A DNA stretch of 64,000 nt from Pseudomonas sp. AL03 (GCF_029960815.1 NZ_JASBRE010000007.1:1-64000), one strand, 5' to 3'; shown: positions 36,690-46,940, numbered from the stretch's first letter. The notes: generated by a model not told the origin, from the sequence alone. Program-made: numbers and translations.

Positions 36690-38405
36690 ATGCGCACCAG
36701 TCAATTTTTGCTCGCCACACAGAAAGAAACGCCTTCCGACGCGGTCGTGATCAGCCACCAGCTGATGCTGCGCGCCGGCATGATCCGCAAACTTGCCTCG
36801 GGCCTGTACACCTGGCTGCCGATGGGCTTGCGAGTGATGCGCAAGGTCGAAGCCGTCGTTCGTGAAGAAATGAACGCCGCTGGCTCTCTCGAAGTGTTGA
36901 TGCCGAGCACCCAACCGGCTGAGCTGTGGCAGGAATCCGGTCGCTGGGAAGAATACGGCCCTGAATTGTTGCGCTTCAAGGATCGCCACGGTCGCGACTT
37001 CTGCGCCGGTCCGACTCACGAAGAAGTGATCACCGACCTGATGCGCAACGAGTTGAGCAGCTACAAACAGCTGCCGATCAACCTGTACCAGATCCAGACC
37101 AAATTCCGTGACGAAATTCGCCCACGCTTCGGCTTGATGCGCGGTCGCGAATTCATCATGAAGGACGCCTACTCTTTCCACGCTGACCAGCCATCGCTGC
37201 AGGTCACCTACGACCGCATGCACCAAGCGTATTGCAACGTGTTCACCCGCCTGGGCCTGAAGTTCCGCCCGGTTGAGGCCGACAACGGCTCCATCGGCGG
37301 TGCCGGTTCCCACGAGTTCCACGTGCTGGCCGAGTCCGGCGAAGACGATATCGCCTTCAGCAACGGCTCCGACTACGCCGCGAACATCGAGAAAGCCGAA
37401 GCCGTGCCGCGCGAAACTTCCCGCGCCGCACCGAGCGAAGCGCTGCGCCTGGTCGACACGCCGAACGCCAAGACCATCGCGCAACTGGTCGAAGGCTTCA
37501 ACCTGCCGATCGAAAAGACCATCAAGACCCTGGTGGTTCACGCTGAAGAGCAAGGCAAGCTGATTGCCCTGATCATCCGTGGCGACCACGAGCTGAACGA
37601 AATCAAGGCCGCCAACCAGCCTGGCGTTGCCAGCCCGCTGGTCATGGCGTCCGAAGCCGAACTGCGCGACGCCATTGGCGCTGGCGCCGGCTCCCTCGGC
37701 CCGTTGAACCTGCCACTGCCAATCATCATCGACCGTTCCGTCGAGCTGATGAGCGACTTCGGTATCGGCGCGAACATCGACGACAAGCACTACTTCGGTG
37801 TGAACTGGGAGCGCGATCTGCCGGTTCCGACTGTTGCTGACCTGCGCAACGTCGTCGCCGGCGACCCAAGCCCGGACGGTAAAGGCACCCTGGAAATCAA
37901 GCGCGGCATCGAAGTCGGGCACATTTTCCAGCTGGGCGACAAGTACAGCAAAGCGATGAAGTGCGAAGTGCTAGGCGACAACGGCAAGCCAGTCACCCTG
38001 CAAATGGGTTGCTACGGCATCGGCGTTTCCCGCGTGGTGGCGGCGGCGATCGAGCAGGGCAACGATGCCAACGGGATCATCTGGAGCGACACGCTGGCTC
38101 CGTTCCAGATCGCTCTGGTACCGCTGCGCTACGAAACCGAACAGGTTCGCGAAGCCACCGACAAGCTGTATGCAGAACTCACTGCAGCCGGTTTCGAAGT
38201 ACTGCTGGACGACCGCGACAAAAAAACCAGCCCGGGCATCAAGTTCGCGGACATGGAGCTGATCGGCATTCCTCACCGGATCGTGGTCAGTGACCGCGGT
38301 CTCGCCGAAGGCAATCTGGAGTACAAGAGTCGCACCGAACCCGAAGCGCAAGCGCTGCCGGTCGCCGAAGTACTGTCCTTCCTCCAAACCCGTATCCGCC
38401 GCTGA
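36690..38405 (+). CDS. proS: Prolyl-tRNA synthetase
   Basis: A 571-residue class II aminoacyl-tRNA synthetase of the long bacterial type. Motif 2 segment [26 protein letters not shown] and motif 3 [15 protein letters not shown] are present. The editing (INS) domain lies between about residues 230 and 400 and includes [16 protein letters not shown]-terminal anticodon-binding domain ends the protein. It charges tRNA-Pro. The lipoprotein gene downstream starts 18 bases after its stop. Confidence 0.97.
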   Translation: MRTSQFLLATQKETPSDAVVISHQLMLRAGMIRKLASGLYTWLPMGLRVMRKVEAVVREEMNAAGSLEVLMPSTQPAELWQESGRWEEYGPELLRFKDRHGRDFCAGPTHEEVITDLMRNELSSYKQLPINLYQIQTKFRDEIRPRFGLMRGREFIMKDAYSFHADQPSLQVTYDRMHQAYCNVFTRLGLKFRPVEADNGSIGGAGSHEFHVLAESGEDDIAFSNGSDYAANIEKAEAVPRETSRAAPSEALRLVDTPNAKTIAQLVEGFNLPIEKTIKTLVVHAEEQGKLIALIIRGDHELNEIKAANQPGVASPLVMASEAELRDAIGAGAGSLGPLNLPLPIIIDRSVELMSDFGIGANIDDKHYFGVNWERDLPVPTVADLRNVVAGDPSPDGKGTLEIKRGIEVGHIFQLGDKYSKAMKCEVLGDNGKPVTLQMGCYGIGVSRVVAAAIEQGNDANGIIWSDTLAPFQIALVPLRYETEQVREATDKLYAELTAAGFEVLLDDRDKKTSPGIKFADMELIGIPHRIVVSDRGLAEGNLEYKSRTEPEAQALPVAEVLSFLQTRIRR

Positions 38406-38422
38406 CACCAGATAGAGAAGTC

Positions 38423-39376
38423 ATGTTCAAGCGAAACACCTTAGGCCTCGGTGGTGCCGCCCTGTGCGGCGCCCTGCTGGTCAGCGGCTGTGCCAATCAC
38501 ATGTCGCAACGCAGCGAGCACGAGGAACGTGTCGAGCGCAAATTGCTCGATCACAGCCTGCAGATCGATGTCGGCGAGCCAAAGGTGCTTGAGCTGCCGC
38601 AACGTCGGGTGAAGATCCACGAGCAGAAGACTTTCGAAGTCACCGAATTCGAAGTCACCCGCCACTACGACCGCTACACACCTTACCAACCCTGGCGCGA
38701 GGCTTACGAGATCCCGCTGGGTGCGGTGGCCGTGGTCGCCGGTGTCGGCGCGAACGTGGTCAACGTGTTCACTCTCGGCAACCTGCCGGACAGTGTGACG
38801 AAAGATTGGTTGAGCTACGGTTTCGCCGGGCTCAACCCGTTCATGAACGTGCAGTCTCATGGTCGCGCGCAGCAGAACCTGGCGGGAATCGACGAGGTCC
38901 AGCTCGACAAGCGCACCGAATACTCGAGCCTGCCATGGAGCGAGCGACCGGTTGAGGTCAAGGCTGGCAAAGAAACGTTCGATCTGAGCACCGACAAAAA
39001 CGGCGTATTGCGCGTGAACCTGCTGGACAGCCCGTTCGCCGAACATGACATCAATCATCTGAGCCGACTGCTGATCAGCGTCGAAGACGCCCAGGACGAT
39101 GTGCACACCGATTCGTCCCTGGCGATCAGCAGTTCCTTGCGTGGCAAGCTGCTCGAAGCTCACAGCCTGATTTACGACGACCTCGAAGACGACGAAGTGA
39201 GCCAGTGGGTACACCGGGTCAAACGTCTGTCGGAACTGGGTCTGGAAGAAGAAGCCACCGAGCTGGAACAGAGCCTGATCGAACTGACGCGCAACGATCC
39301 TGAGTTGCAGACCGAATTCCTCAAGTCGTTGACCAAGGATGCCGGGCGACTGGTAGCGGATCCGGGACCGAATTAA
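38423..39376 (+). CDS. Lipoprotein of unknown function
   Basis: 317 residues with lipobox VSGC (C23). The body has a predicted beta-rich segment with repeated FEVTEFEVTRHYDRYTPYQPW, a hydrophobic stretch near residues 95-115 (IPLGAVAVVAGVGANVV), and a C-terminal alpha-helical acidic part (DDLEDDEVSQWVHRVKRLSELGLEEEATELEQSL). No known domain recognised. An AGAGAAG site is present and it is probably co-transcribed with proS. Confidence 0.78.
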   Translation: MFKRNTLGLGGAALCGALLVSGCANHMSQRSEHEERVERKLLDHSLQIDVGEPKVLELPQRRVKIHEQKTFEVTEFEVTRHYDRYTPYQPWREAYEIPLGAVAVVAGVGANVVNVFTLGNLPDSVTKDWLSYGFAGLNPFMNVQSHGRAQQNLAGIDEVQLDKRTEYSSLPWSERPVEVKAGKETFDLSTDKNGVLRVNLLDSPFAEHDINHLSRLLISVEDAQDDVHTDSSLAISSSLRGKLLEAHSLIYDDLEDDEVSQWVHRVKRLSELGLEEEATELEQSLIELTRNDPELQTEFLKSLTKDAGRLVADPGPN

Positions 39377-39387
39377 ACCCGGAAAAG

Positions 39388-39477
39388 CTTCGCGGGCAAG
39401 CCTCGCTCCTACAGATTTGGGTTGAACGCGGTATCGCGCACGACACAAATCCGTAGGAGCGAGGCTTGCCCGCGAAG
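39388..39477. repeat. REP doublet (opposite nesting)
   Basis: Perfect 25-bp inverted arms at 39388-39412 and 39453-39477 with the same core as the doublet at 146-230, but with the CTCCTAC ends facing inward. It lies between the convergent lipoprotein and dinB genes. Confidence 0.85.
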
Positions 39478-39500
39478 AGGCCTTGACACTCACCGAAAAT

Positions 39501-40562
39501 CTACCGCTCAAACAACTCCATCTGCTCAAAGCCACCCCGCAAATCCTCCAGCCGCACTCCAATCCCCAACAAACGCACCGGTTTGCCGCCGCGATTGAAC
39601 GCCTGGGTCAGCAACAACTGATAACTCCCCAAATCCCGCCCTGCCCCGGCCTGCTCCAGAGTGGTCTGAGTGAAGTCATGGAATTTCACTTTGACGAACG
39701 GCTTGCCCGGCCGATAGCTGCTGTCGATCCGCGCCATGCGGCCGGCGAGGGTTTCCAGCAACTCGGGCAACTTATCAAGGCAGCTCACCAGATCCGGCAG
39801 GTCCACGTCGTAGGTGTTTTCGACACTGATCGACTGCCGGCGACTGTCGTTGTGCACCAATCGGTCATCGATCCCACGAGCCAGGCTCCAGAATCGCTCG
39901 CCGAAGCTGCCGAATTCCCGCACAAGCGCCAACTTGTCCCATTCGCGCAGATGCGAGCAATCGACGATGCCAAGCTTGCCCAGTTTGTCTGCGGTCACTT
40001 TGCCAACGCCGTGCAGCTTACTCACCGGCAAACCACTGACAAAATCCTCGACCTGATCCGGCGTGATGACGAACAAGCCGTTGGGCTTCTTCCAGTCGCT
40101 GGCGATCTTGGCCAAAAACTTGTTCGGTGCTACGCCAGCCGAAACGGTGATGTGCAGTTGATTAGAGACACGACGGCGAATGTCTTGGGCGATCCGCGTG
40201 GCGCTGCCGCCGAAATGCGCGCATTCCGACACATCGAGGTAGGCCTCATCCAGCGAAAGCGGTTCGATCAAGTCGGTGTAATCGCGAAATATCGTGTGAA
40301 TTTCCTTCGAGGCTTCTCTATAGGCATCCATGCGCGGCTTGACGATGGTCAGGTCCGGGCACAGTTTCAAGGCATGGCCGGAAGACATGGCCGAGCGCAC
40401 CCCATATGCCCGCGCTTCATAATTGCAGGTGGCGATCACGCCACGTCGATCCGCCGAACCGCCCACCGCCAGAGGTTTACCGGCCAGGCGCGGGTCGTCA
40501 CGCATCTCGATGGCGGCGTAGAAGCAGTCACAATCGACGTGGATGATTTTTCGCTGCGTCAT
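39501..40562 (-). CDS. dinB: DNA polymerase IV
   Basis: A 353-residue Y-family translesion polymerase. The start MTQRKIIHVDCDCFYAAIEMRDDP holds the first catalytic aspartate, and SLDEAYLDVSEC supplies the D-E pair. Helix-hairpin-helix thumb KLHGVGKVTADKLGKLG and the little-finger domain follow. It lacks the last few residues that some relatives use as a beta-clamp peptide, although LFER at the end could fulfil this. It is controlled by a LexA box at 40631-40646. Confidence 0.97.
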   Translation of the reverse strand: MTQRKIIHVDCDCFYAAIEMRDDPRLAGKPLAVGGSADRRGVIATCNYEARAYGVRSAMSSGHALKLCPDLTIVKPRMDAYREASKEIHTIFRDYTDLIEPLSLDEAYLDVSECAHFGGSATRIAQDIRRRVSNQLHITVSAGVAPNKFLAKIASDWKKPNGLFVITPDQVEDFVSGLPVSKLHGVGKVTADKLGKLGIVDCSHLREWDKLALVREFGSFGERFWSLARGIDDRLVHNDSRRQSISVENTYDVDLPDLVSCLDKLPELLETLAGRMARIDSSYRPGKPFVKVKFHDFTQTTLEQAGAGRDLGSYQLLLTQAFNRGGKPVRLLGIGVRLEDLRGGFEQMELFER

Positions 40563-40630
40563 ATAAAAGCAGTGTTCATGGTGAAGAAAGGGAGTCTTGG
40601 CGAGTCAGATCGGCAGTATCTCACTGACAC

Positions 40631-40646
40631 CTGTATATAGCACCAG
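40631..40646 (-). promoter_or_regulatory. LexA box of dinB
   Basis: CTGTATATAGCACCAG is CTG-N10-CAG with an A/T-rich half, 69 bases upstream of the dinB ATG, in good agreement with the SOS operator consensus. Confidence 0.85.
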
Positions 40647-40822
40647 TACTCAGAATGTTCTTTTCCACTCGTAGGAAAAGCGCCAGATGAATTTATTTTT
40701 TCAATCGAAAAGCGCCACCCGATAGAGCTGAAAGCCCTGCCACACCGGCCTTTCAGCCGATCACACGGCCCTTTTTTCAAGCTAAGCGATTGAACAGGAA
40801 GAGGTTTTCTCTGGATTGAAGG

Positions 40823-40850
40823 TTGACAGCCCGCCGATCCTCTGTAGAAT
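40823..40850 (+). promoter_or_regulatory. Sigma-70 promoter of first tRNA-fMet
   Basis: A perfect -35 TTGACA (40823-40828), 16-base spacer and -10 TAGAAT (40845-40850), 13 bases upstream of the mature tRNA start. The second tRNA copy has the same arrangement. Confidence 0.88.
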
Positions 40851-40863
40851 GCCGACACACAGA

Positions 40864-40940
<77 letters not shown>

Positions 40941-40946
40941 AACATC

Positions 40947-40978
40947 AAAAAAGGCTACTCGAAAGAGTGGCCTTTTTT
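40947..40978 (+). terminator. Terminator of first tRNA-fMet
   Basis: AAAAAAGGCTACTC-GAAA-GAGTGGCCTTTTTT hairpin immediately after the tRNA, identical to the one after copy 2. Confidence 0.93.
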
Positions 40979-41121
40979 GTGCGCGCTTGTTTTGTACAGA
41001 TGAAGTGCTTTCGCCTGCGCAGCGCAGAAATGAGAAATCATTCTGATTCCGAAACTTAGGTCTCCCCCCACGACCGTTCGCCGGTCATTTACGCTTATTT
41101 GACCCTATTCAGGATTAACGG

Positions 41122-41149
41122 TTGACACCTAGGCGTATCTCTATAGAAT
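41122..41149 (+). promoter_or_regulatory. Sigma-70 promoter of second tRNA-fMet
   Basis: TTGACA (41122-41127), 16-base spacer and TAGAAT (41144-41149), with the spacer differing from copy 1 while the bases from TAGAATGCCG to the tRNA are nearly the same. Confidence 0.88.
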
Positions 41150-41162
41150 GCCGCCACACAGA

Positions 41163-41239
<77 letters not shown>

Positions 41240-41245
41240 AACATC

Positions 41246-41277
41246 AAAAAAGGCTACTCGAAAGAGTGGCCTTTTTT
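41246..41277 (+). terminator. Terminator of second tRNA-fMet
   Basis: Same GGCTACTC-GAAA-GAGTGGCC hairpin and T-run as after copy 1. Confidence 0.93.
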
Positions 41278-41517
41278 GTATCTGCTGAAAAAGTCCTTTC
41301 GCATCAATGATCTGCCACTGTGTAGTAAGCCGTTCGGCATCACCCACACTCTGAGCCCCGAACTATCTGAACCGCAGACAAAACCCTCTACGACTGAAGA
41401 CGCACCCTCGCCGATACCCGGTGGGGGGCGTTAATATTTGTGATTATTTTTTTCTACAGGGATTGGTAACTTGGCTGGATACCCCCATCCTGTCGCGCAC
41501 AATCCAAGAGGTGATTG

Positions 41518-44160
41518 ATGCGCGCCAACTCGTCTGATCCACAAGACACCGTCACAGCGACACAACCGATCAAGGCCGAGCGTCTGCGCTTGCTTGATCG
41601 AATCAGCAAATACCGCCACCCCATCGGCCTGGCCGTCACTTTGCTGTTGTTCGCTATCGCGCTGATTGCCTGTCGCCACCTGCTGAGCGAACTCGATCTG
41701 TACGCTCTGCACGACTCAATTCTCGACGTTCCGAAACCGGCATTGCTGGGCGCACTGGGCGCGACCGTGGCCGGCTTCATCATTCTGCTGGGCTACGAAT
41801 GGTCGGCCAGCCGCTACGCGGGCGTGACACTGGCGCCGCGAATCCTGGCCCTGGGCGGGTTCACCGCCTTCGCCATCGGCAATGCGATTGGTCTTTCGAT
41901 GCTCTCGGGGGGCTCGGTTCGTTACCGTTTATATGCACGTCATGGCTTGGGAGCTTCTGAAGTCGCCCATATGACGCTGTTCGCCAGCCTCTCGCTCGGC
42001 TGCGCCCTGCCCCCACTAGCCGCCCTCGCCACCCTCAGCAACCTGCCTGCCGCCTCTGCCGCACTGGGTTTATCCGAGACGTTGCTCGGCGCGATTGCGG
42101 TGGCCGTACTGCTGCTGTTCACGGTGCTGGCCATCGGCATCTACCGCCGCCGCCTGCCAGAACAGCCTTATCCCGACAACCTGCTGGTCAAGGCTGGACG
42201 CCGCACTTTGCGCCTTCCGGGCCGTCGCCTGACGTTCCTGCAACTGATCATCACTGCCCTGGACGTCGCCGCCGCGGCAACCGTGCTCTATCTGCTGCTG
42301 CCTGAAGCGCCGCCCTTTGGCGCGTTCCTGCTGGTGTACCTGCTGGCCCTGGCCGCCGGTGTGCTCAGCCACGTTCCCGGCGGGGTCGGGGTGTTCGAAG
42401 CCATTCTGCTGGCCGCCTTCTCCGACAAACTCGGCGCCGCGCCACTCGCTGCCGCCCTGCTGCTCTATCGCCTGATCTATGTGGTGCTGCCGTTGCTGGT
42501 GGCCTGCTTATTCCTGCTCATCAACGAAGGTCAGCGCCTGTTTCAATCGCGTCAGTCTTTAAGGGTGGCGTCCGGCCTGGCCGCGCCGATTCTGGCGTTG
42601 CTGGTGTTCCTGTCCGGCGTGGTGTTGCTGTTCTCCGGCGTCACCCCGGAAATCGACACCCGGCTGGAACACATCGGCTTTCTGATCCCGCATCGACTCG
42701 TAGACGCCTCGCACTTCGGTGCCAGCCTGGTTGGCGTACTGTGCTTGCTGCTGGCTCAAGGGCTGCGCCGCCGACTGTCGGCCGCCTGGATGCTGACCAC
42801 CATATTGTTGCTGGTCGGCGCCCTGCTCTCTCTGCTCAAGGGTTTCGACTGGGAAGAAGCGTGTCTGCTGACCCTGACTGCGAGCTTGCTGGGTGTTTTT
42901 CGCAGCTCGTTCTATCGCCCCAGTCGCCTGACTGAACTGCCGTTCTCGCCGCTGTATCTGGTGGCCAGCCTGTGTGTACTCGGTGCGTCGATCTGGCTGC
43001 TACTGTTCGCTTATCAGGACGTCCCGTACAGCCACCAGCTCTGGTGGCAGTTCACCCTCGATGCTGATGCGCCACGGGGCTTGCGCTCGCTGCTCGGTGC
43101 CGCAGTCCTGCTGGTGGTGGTGTCCCTGACCTGGCTGCTGCGCACCGCGCGCCCGGTGATCCATCTGCCGACGCCCGATGAGCTGGACCGCGCGGTAAAG
43201 ATCCTCATGGCCTCCGCACAACCGGATGGCGGTCTGGCCCTGACCGGTGACAAGGCGCTGCTGTTTCACCCCAACGACGAAGCGTTCCTGATGTACGCCC
43301 GCCGCGGTCGCAGCCTGGTGGCCTTGTATGACCCGATCGGCCCGACCCAGCAACGGGCGGAAATGATCTGGCAGTTCCGCGACCTCTGCGACATCCACCA
43401 CGCCCGTCCAGTGTTCTATCAAGTGCGCGCCGAGAACCTGCCGTACTACATGGACATCGGCCTGACCGCGATCAAGCTCGGCGAAGAAGCCCGGGTCGAC
43501 CTGCTTCGCTTTGATCTCGACGCCAAAGGCAAAGAGATGAAAGACCTGCGCTACACCTGGAACCGTGGCACTCGCGATGGCCTGTCGCTGGAGATCTTTG
43601 ATCCGGGGCAAGCGCCGATGGATGAGCTTAAGGTGATTTCCGATGCCTGGCTGACCGGCAAAAACGTACGCGAGAAAGGCTTCTCGCTCGGCCGCTTCAG
43701 CGATGACTACCTCAAGCATTTCCGCGTCGCGGTGATTCGTTTCGAAGGGCGCCCGGTGGCGTTCGCCAACCTGCTCGAGACCTACGGTCATGATCTGGCC
43801 AGCCTCGACCTGATGCGCGCGCACCCGGACGCCCCCAAGCTGACCATGGAGTTCATGATGGTCGGCCTGATTCAACATTATAAAAATCATGGATACGCGC
43901 GCTTCAGCCTGGGCATGGTGCCATTGTCGGGGTTGCAACCCCGTCGTGGTGCACCACTGACCCAGCGTCTGGGCTCGATGGTGTTCCGCCGTGGTGAGCA
44001 GCTCTACAACTTCCAAGGTTTGCGCCGCTTCAAAGACAAATTCCAGCCTGACTGGGAACCCCGTTATATGGCCGTGCCCGCCGGACTCGATCCGCTGGTT
44101 GCCCTGGCCGACACTGCTGCCCTGATTGCGGGCGGCTTGACTGGATTGGTGAAACGCTGA
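41518..44160 (+). CDS. mprF: Bifunctional aminoacyl-phosphatidylglycerol synthase/flippase MprF
   Basis: 880 residues from the ATG at 41518 (AAGAGGTG upstream). About 14 membrane helices (40-540) form the flippase part, and a cytosolic C-terminal GNAT-like synthase (about 550-870) has MYARRGRSLVALYDPIGP and NLLETYGHDLASLDLMR. The enzyme transfers an amino acid from aminoacyl-tRNA to phosphatidylglycerol and flips the product, lowering surface charge. The P. aeruginosa homolog makes alanyl-PG. The following hydrolase gene overlaps by one base. Confidence 0.95.
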   Translation: MRANSSDPQDTVTATQPIKAERLRLLDRISKYRHPIGLAVTLLLFAIALIACRHLLSELDLYALHDSILDVPKPALLGALGATVAGFIILLGYEWSASRYAGVTLAPRILALGGFTAFAIGNAIGLSMLSGGSVRYRLYARHGLGASEVAHMTLFASLSLGCALPPLAALATLSNLPAASAALGLSETLLGAIAVAVLLLFTVLAIGIYRRRLPEQPYPDNLLVKAGRRTLRLPGRRLTFLQLIITALDVAAAATVLYLLLPEAPPFGAFLLVYLLALAAGVLSHVPGGVGVFEAILLAAFSDKLGAAPLAAALLLYRLIYVVLPLLVACLFLLINEGQRLFQSRQSLRVASGLAAPILALLVFLSGVVLLFSGVTPEIDTRLEHIGFLIPHRLVDASHFGASLVGVLCLLLAQGLRRRLSAAWMLTTILLLVGALLSLLKGFDWEEACLLTLTASLLGVFRSSFYRPSRLTELPFSPLYLVASLCVLGASIWLLLFAYQDVPYSHQLWWQFTLDADAPRGLRSLLGAAVLLVVVSLTWLLRTARPVIHLPTPDELDRAVKILMASAQPDGGLALTGDKALLFHPNDEAFLMYARRGRSLVALYDPIGPTQQRAEMIWQFRDLCDIHHARPVFYQVRAENLPYYMDIGLTAIKLGEEARVDLLRFDLDAKGKEMKDLRYTWNRGTRDGLSLEIFDPGQAPMDELKVISDAWLTGKNVREKGFSLGRFSDDYLKHFRVAVIRFEGRPVAFANLLETYGHDLASLDLMRAHPDAPKLTMEFMMVGLIQHYKNHGYARFSLGMVPLSGLQPRRGAPLTQRLGSMVFRRGEQLYNFQGLRRFKDKFQPDWEPRYMAVPAGLDPLVALADTAALIAGGLTGLVKR

Positions 44161-45455
44161 TGATTCAACGCTCCTTGCGGTACGTACTGGCCACACTGGT
44201 AGTGCTGGCCCTGATTCTCGGTGGCGGTTACTGGTACCTGAAACGCCCGGCGCCCGAACCGACCCTCGAACTGCTGACCCCGGCCGATGGCGCCGCGATG
44301 ACCCGTGTCATCCCGGGTAACACGCCACGCGCCCAGGTGCTGGTGGCCGTCAATGAAGACCAGAAGCTCAACAACAAACAATTGATGACCCTGAGCCGCA
44401 CCGGCTCGGCGCAGATTGTTCAGGTGATTCTGCCCAAAGACTGCCTGCTGCAAAGTCGCGCCTTGCAATCGGCCCTGAGAGAACTCAAAGGCCCGGCGAC
44501 CCTGGTCAGCGGCATCGGGCCTGGCGCCGTGTTGGCGTGGCGCTGGTTGTCCGAGCAGACGGACGCCAAGGCCCAGGCCATTTCGGTTGACCTGGCCCTG
44601 GAAAAACCCGGTTGCACTCACCTGCTGCCGAAAAGCGCCGCTCACGGTCACTGGCTGGTGGCGTGGAACGACAACCCTGACGACACCAGCGCCGGCTTCG
44701 TGCGCGACCAACCCAACGCCGAAACCAGCATCAGCGACTACGACATCAACCTGCCGCAAGTGCTGAACAACGAACTGCGCAAGCTCCTCGTTGGTGGCGA
44801 TAAGGCCGCCGGCGGCCTGCAGATCCCGGTGGTCGAAGTGCCCGCCGGCCAAGCCAAGGACACCGTGACCCTGTTCCTCTCCGGTGACGGCGGCTGGCGC
44901 GACCTTGACCGCGACGTAGCGGGCGAGATGGCGAAGATCGGCTATCCGGTGGTCGGCATCGACACCTTGCGTTACTACTGGCAACACAAGAGCCCCGAGC
45001 AAAGCGCTCTGGACCTGACCGAACTGATGCAGCACTACCGGCAGAAATGGGGCACCAAGCGCTTCATCCTGACCGGCTACTCGTTCGGCGCCGACGTCCT
45101 GCCGGCGATCTACAACCGCTTGGAGCCATCGGAACAGCAACGGGTCGATGCGATCATCCTGCTGGCCTTCGCCCGCACCGGCAGCTTCGAAATCGAAGTC
45201 GAAGGCTGGCTCGGCAACGCCGGCAAAGAAGCCGCCACCGGCCCGGAAATGGCCAAGCTGCCGCCGGAGAAAGTCGTGTGCATCTACGGTGAAGAAGAAG
45301 TCGACGAGAGCGGCTGCACCGACAAGACTGCGGTGGGCGAAGCGATGAAACTGCCTGGCGGTCATCACTTCGACGAGAATTACCCGGCTTTGGCGCAGCG
45401 TTTGGTGGATGTGATCGAGAAGCGTCAAGCGAAGGAGACGGCGGCTCAGGAGTGA
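44160..45455 (+). CDS. AcvB/VirJ-family aminoacyl-phosphatidylglycerol hydrolase
   Basis: 431 residues: one N-terminal membrane anchor (about 8-25), then two alpha/beta hydrolase-like VirJ domains. The nucleophile motif is GYSFGADVLP near residue 307, and FLSGDGGWRDLDRDV near residue 240 provides the oxyanion region. Members cleave the aminoacyl group from lysyl- or alanyl-PG in the periplasm and so counterbalance MprF. The start codon shares one base with the mprF stop; the same gene pair occurs in P. aeruginosa. Confidence 0.92.
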   Translation: MIQRSLRYVLATLVVLALILGGGYWYLKRPAPEPTLELLTPADGAAMTRVIPGNTPRAQVLVAVNEDQKLNNKQLMTLSRTGSAQIVQVILPKDCLLQSRALQSALRELKGPATLVSGIGPGAVLAWRWLSEQTDAKAQAISVDLALEKPGCTHLLPKSAAHGHWLVAWNDNPDDTSAGFVRDQPNAETSISDYDINLPQVLNNELRKLLVGGDKAAGGLQIPVVEVPAGQAKDTVTLFLSGDGGWRDLDRDVAGEMAKIGYPVVGIDTLRYYWQHKSPEQSALDLTELMQHYRQKWGTKRFILTGYSFGADVLPAIYNRLEPSEQQRVDAIILLAFARTGSFEIEVEGWLGNAGKEAATGPEMAKLPPEKVVCIYGEEEVDESGCTDKTAVGEAMKLPGGHHFDENYPALAQRLVDVIEKRQAKETAAQE

Positions 45456-45470
45456 TCTGAGCCCCACACG

Positions 45471-45507
45471 AAAAGCCCCCGCTACCTCACGGTTGCGGGG
45501 GCTTTTT
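45471..45507 (+). terminator. mprF-acvB operon terminator
   Basis: AAAAGCCCCCGC pairs with GCGGGGGCTTTTT. Its first 16 bases (45471-45486) recur at 48638-48653, across the accessory island. Confidence 0.9.
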
Positions 45508-45572
45508 ACATGTACAAACATGCAGCGCTACCAGCTAGCCGGACTGCATGTGGATGTTCTGTGCTTCCACGG

Positions 45573-46244
45573 CTAAAGCTGAACATCTATCCACGTTACG
45601 TCATCTTCAACAGTGATAAAGTCGCTATCCGGTGCTGCCAGCAAGCTGCTTTGCTGCGACTCCGTCAATTCTGCCCAGAAGCCATCGGTTACGAACACCA
45701 GTCGCGCACCGACAGACAATGGGTGAAAAACAAAGTCAGGGTCCGGGGCACGATTAACCTTCAGGCATCGGGTTACCCAGTTTCGAGCCGGATCTTGCGC
45801 CAGCTCACGGTGCGAACGGTCGCGCCTCCAATTGGCCTTGCAGTGGGGCGGCGTAATCCACTCGATCGTACCTGCCAGTGTCACTACACCGCACGAACAG
45901 TCCCCCTCATACGCAAGCGTGAGCTTCCCATGAGCAGCGAAACCGACCAGGTAACAAGTGGTCCCTGTCTGGTCCGCAAACAAGATGGGGTGAAGCTCGG
46001 CCAGCACTGAACTAAGTACCTGCTCAACTGCTCCGTGCTCAGTGATATCGCCCCCCTGATCTATGTGTTTTGGGTAGGCAGCTAAAACACCTTTTACGAA
46101 GCATTCTGCCAGTTGGCCACTGCCGGGTTTCGAGGTACCGTCCGTGATGACGAACAGCCCTCTGTCGCCGTCGCAGAGAGCTCCAGCACAGTCATGATTG
46201 GCTTTCCTGGTCCGTCCTATTACTGATCTGGTGTCATATCTCAT
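45573..46244 (-). CDS. Compact PP2C-family protein phosphatase of an accessory operon
   Basis: 223 residues. All PP2C metal-site motifs are visible: GRTRKANHD (D18), VITDGTSKPGSG (D35), AYEGDCSCG (D115), VFVTDGFW (D187) and the closing EDDVTWIDV (D214/D215). It is expected to hydrolyse phosphoserine/phosphothreonine with Mn or Mg. Third gene of an operon: its start overlaps the nucleotidyltransferase stop by 4 bases. No kinase is encoded nearby, so it may act on the partner proteins or on a host phosphoprotein. Base composition is visibly less G+C-rich than flanking genes. Confidence 0.82.
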   Translation of the reverse strand: MRYDTRSVIGRTRKANHDCAGALCDGDRGLFVITDGTSKPGSGQLAECFVKGVLAAYPKHIDQGGDITEHGAVEQVLSSVLAELHPILFADQTGTTCYLVGFAAHGKLTLAYEGDCSCGVVTLAGTIEWITPPHCKANWRRDRSHRELAQDPARNWVTRCLKVNRAPDPDFVFHPLSVGARLVFVTDGFWAELTESQQSSLLAAPDSDFITVEDDVTWIDVQL

Positions 46245-46939
46245 GCGTTGCCCAGGTCCTTCATGCGCATGTGAATGATTCGCCCTCTACCCGGATTAGC
46301 CTGCACCGAGCCCGAGCTTTCAATCACGTAGTCGATACCACTGAGCGCCGTGAGCTCTCGAATTCCAGCCGTGATGAATTCCTTGAGCTCAGACTCAGCT
46401 TGGCTAATTTCCTCCAGAAGCTCTGGACGACCATCAATCAAGATGATGATATCTTCGACGTCCTTGTGGTAGGGGTTGCCCTCACCGCGACCGCTAAAGG
46501 CCTCTAGTTTGGTGGCAAGAAAGTAGGTCGGTTTAAAGATCTGGATAACGATACCGCTGGGCAACGTAAATTTATCAGCCTTCGCCAGCCCTTCCACGAA
46601 CCAACGATTGGCATATCCGAGAACAGCTGGGTCAGAAGGCATCACGTCAACGACGACGTCGTTGAAGCGGAAACGACAGTTGACTTCATCCTCACCGGTG
46701 ATCTTGAAATTCTTAGCCGCCAGCCGTTCTGTGAGATGTTGCCAGGCGCTAATGCCTGCCAGCTCGATCACCAAGTCAACATCATCGGTGAAACGAATGT
46801 CATCCAGCACAGCAGCATCAGTAACCAGCATGGCCGTGGTGCAACCGCCGACAAAGGCAACCTCAGCGAGAAACGCCTCCCCCAAGCCCTCTGCAACAAA
46901 TTCTATGAGCTCATAGTTGTGATCAGCGTTTGATGACAT
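46241..46939 (-). CDS. AbiEii/AbiGii-type nucleotidyltransferase
   Basis: 232 residues of the DNA polymerase beta-like nucleotidyltransferase superfamily. The GG motif lies at 31-32 (FVGGCTTAML), the metal-binding acids in TDDVDLVIE (51-59) and VVVDVM (about 98), and the AbiEii-like C-terminal motif is KLEAFSGRGEGNPYHKDVED (144-163). AbiEii relatives are toxins that modify tRNAs or other targets with nucleotides. It starts 1 base after the winged-helix gene stop and overlaps the phosphatase start. This supports a single functional unit. Confidence 0.8.
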   Translation of the reverse strand: MSSNADHNYELIEFVAEGLGEAFLAEVAFVGGCTTAMLVTDAAVLDDIRFTDDVDLVIELAGISAWQHLTERLAAKNFKITGEDEVNCRFRFNDVVVDVMPSDPAVLGYANRWFVEGLAKADKFTLPSGIVIQIFKPTYFLATKLEAFSGRGEGNPYHKDVEDIIILIDGRPELLEEISQAESELKEFITAGIRELTALSGIDYVIESSGSVQANPGRGRIIHMRMKDLGNA

Positions 46940-46940
46940 G

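Noticed and set aside
36654..37922. A 422-codon minus-strand open frame
   Set aside because: Antisense shadow of proS.
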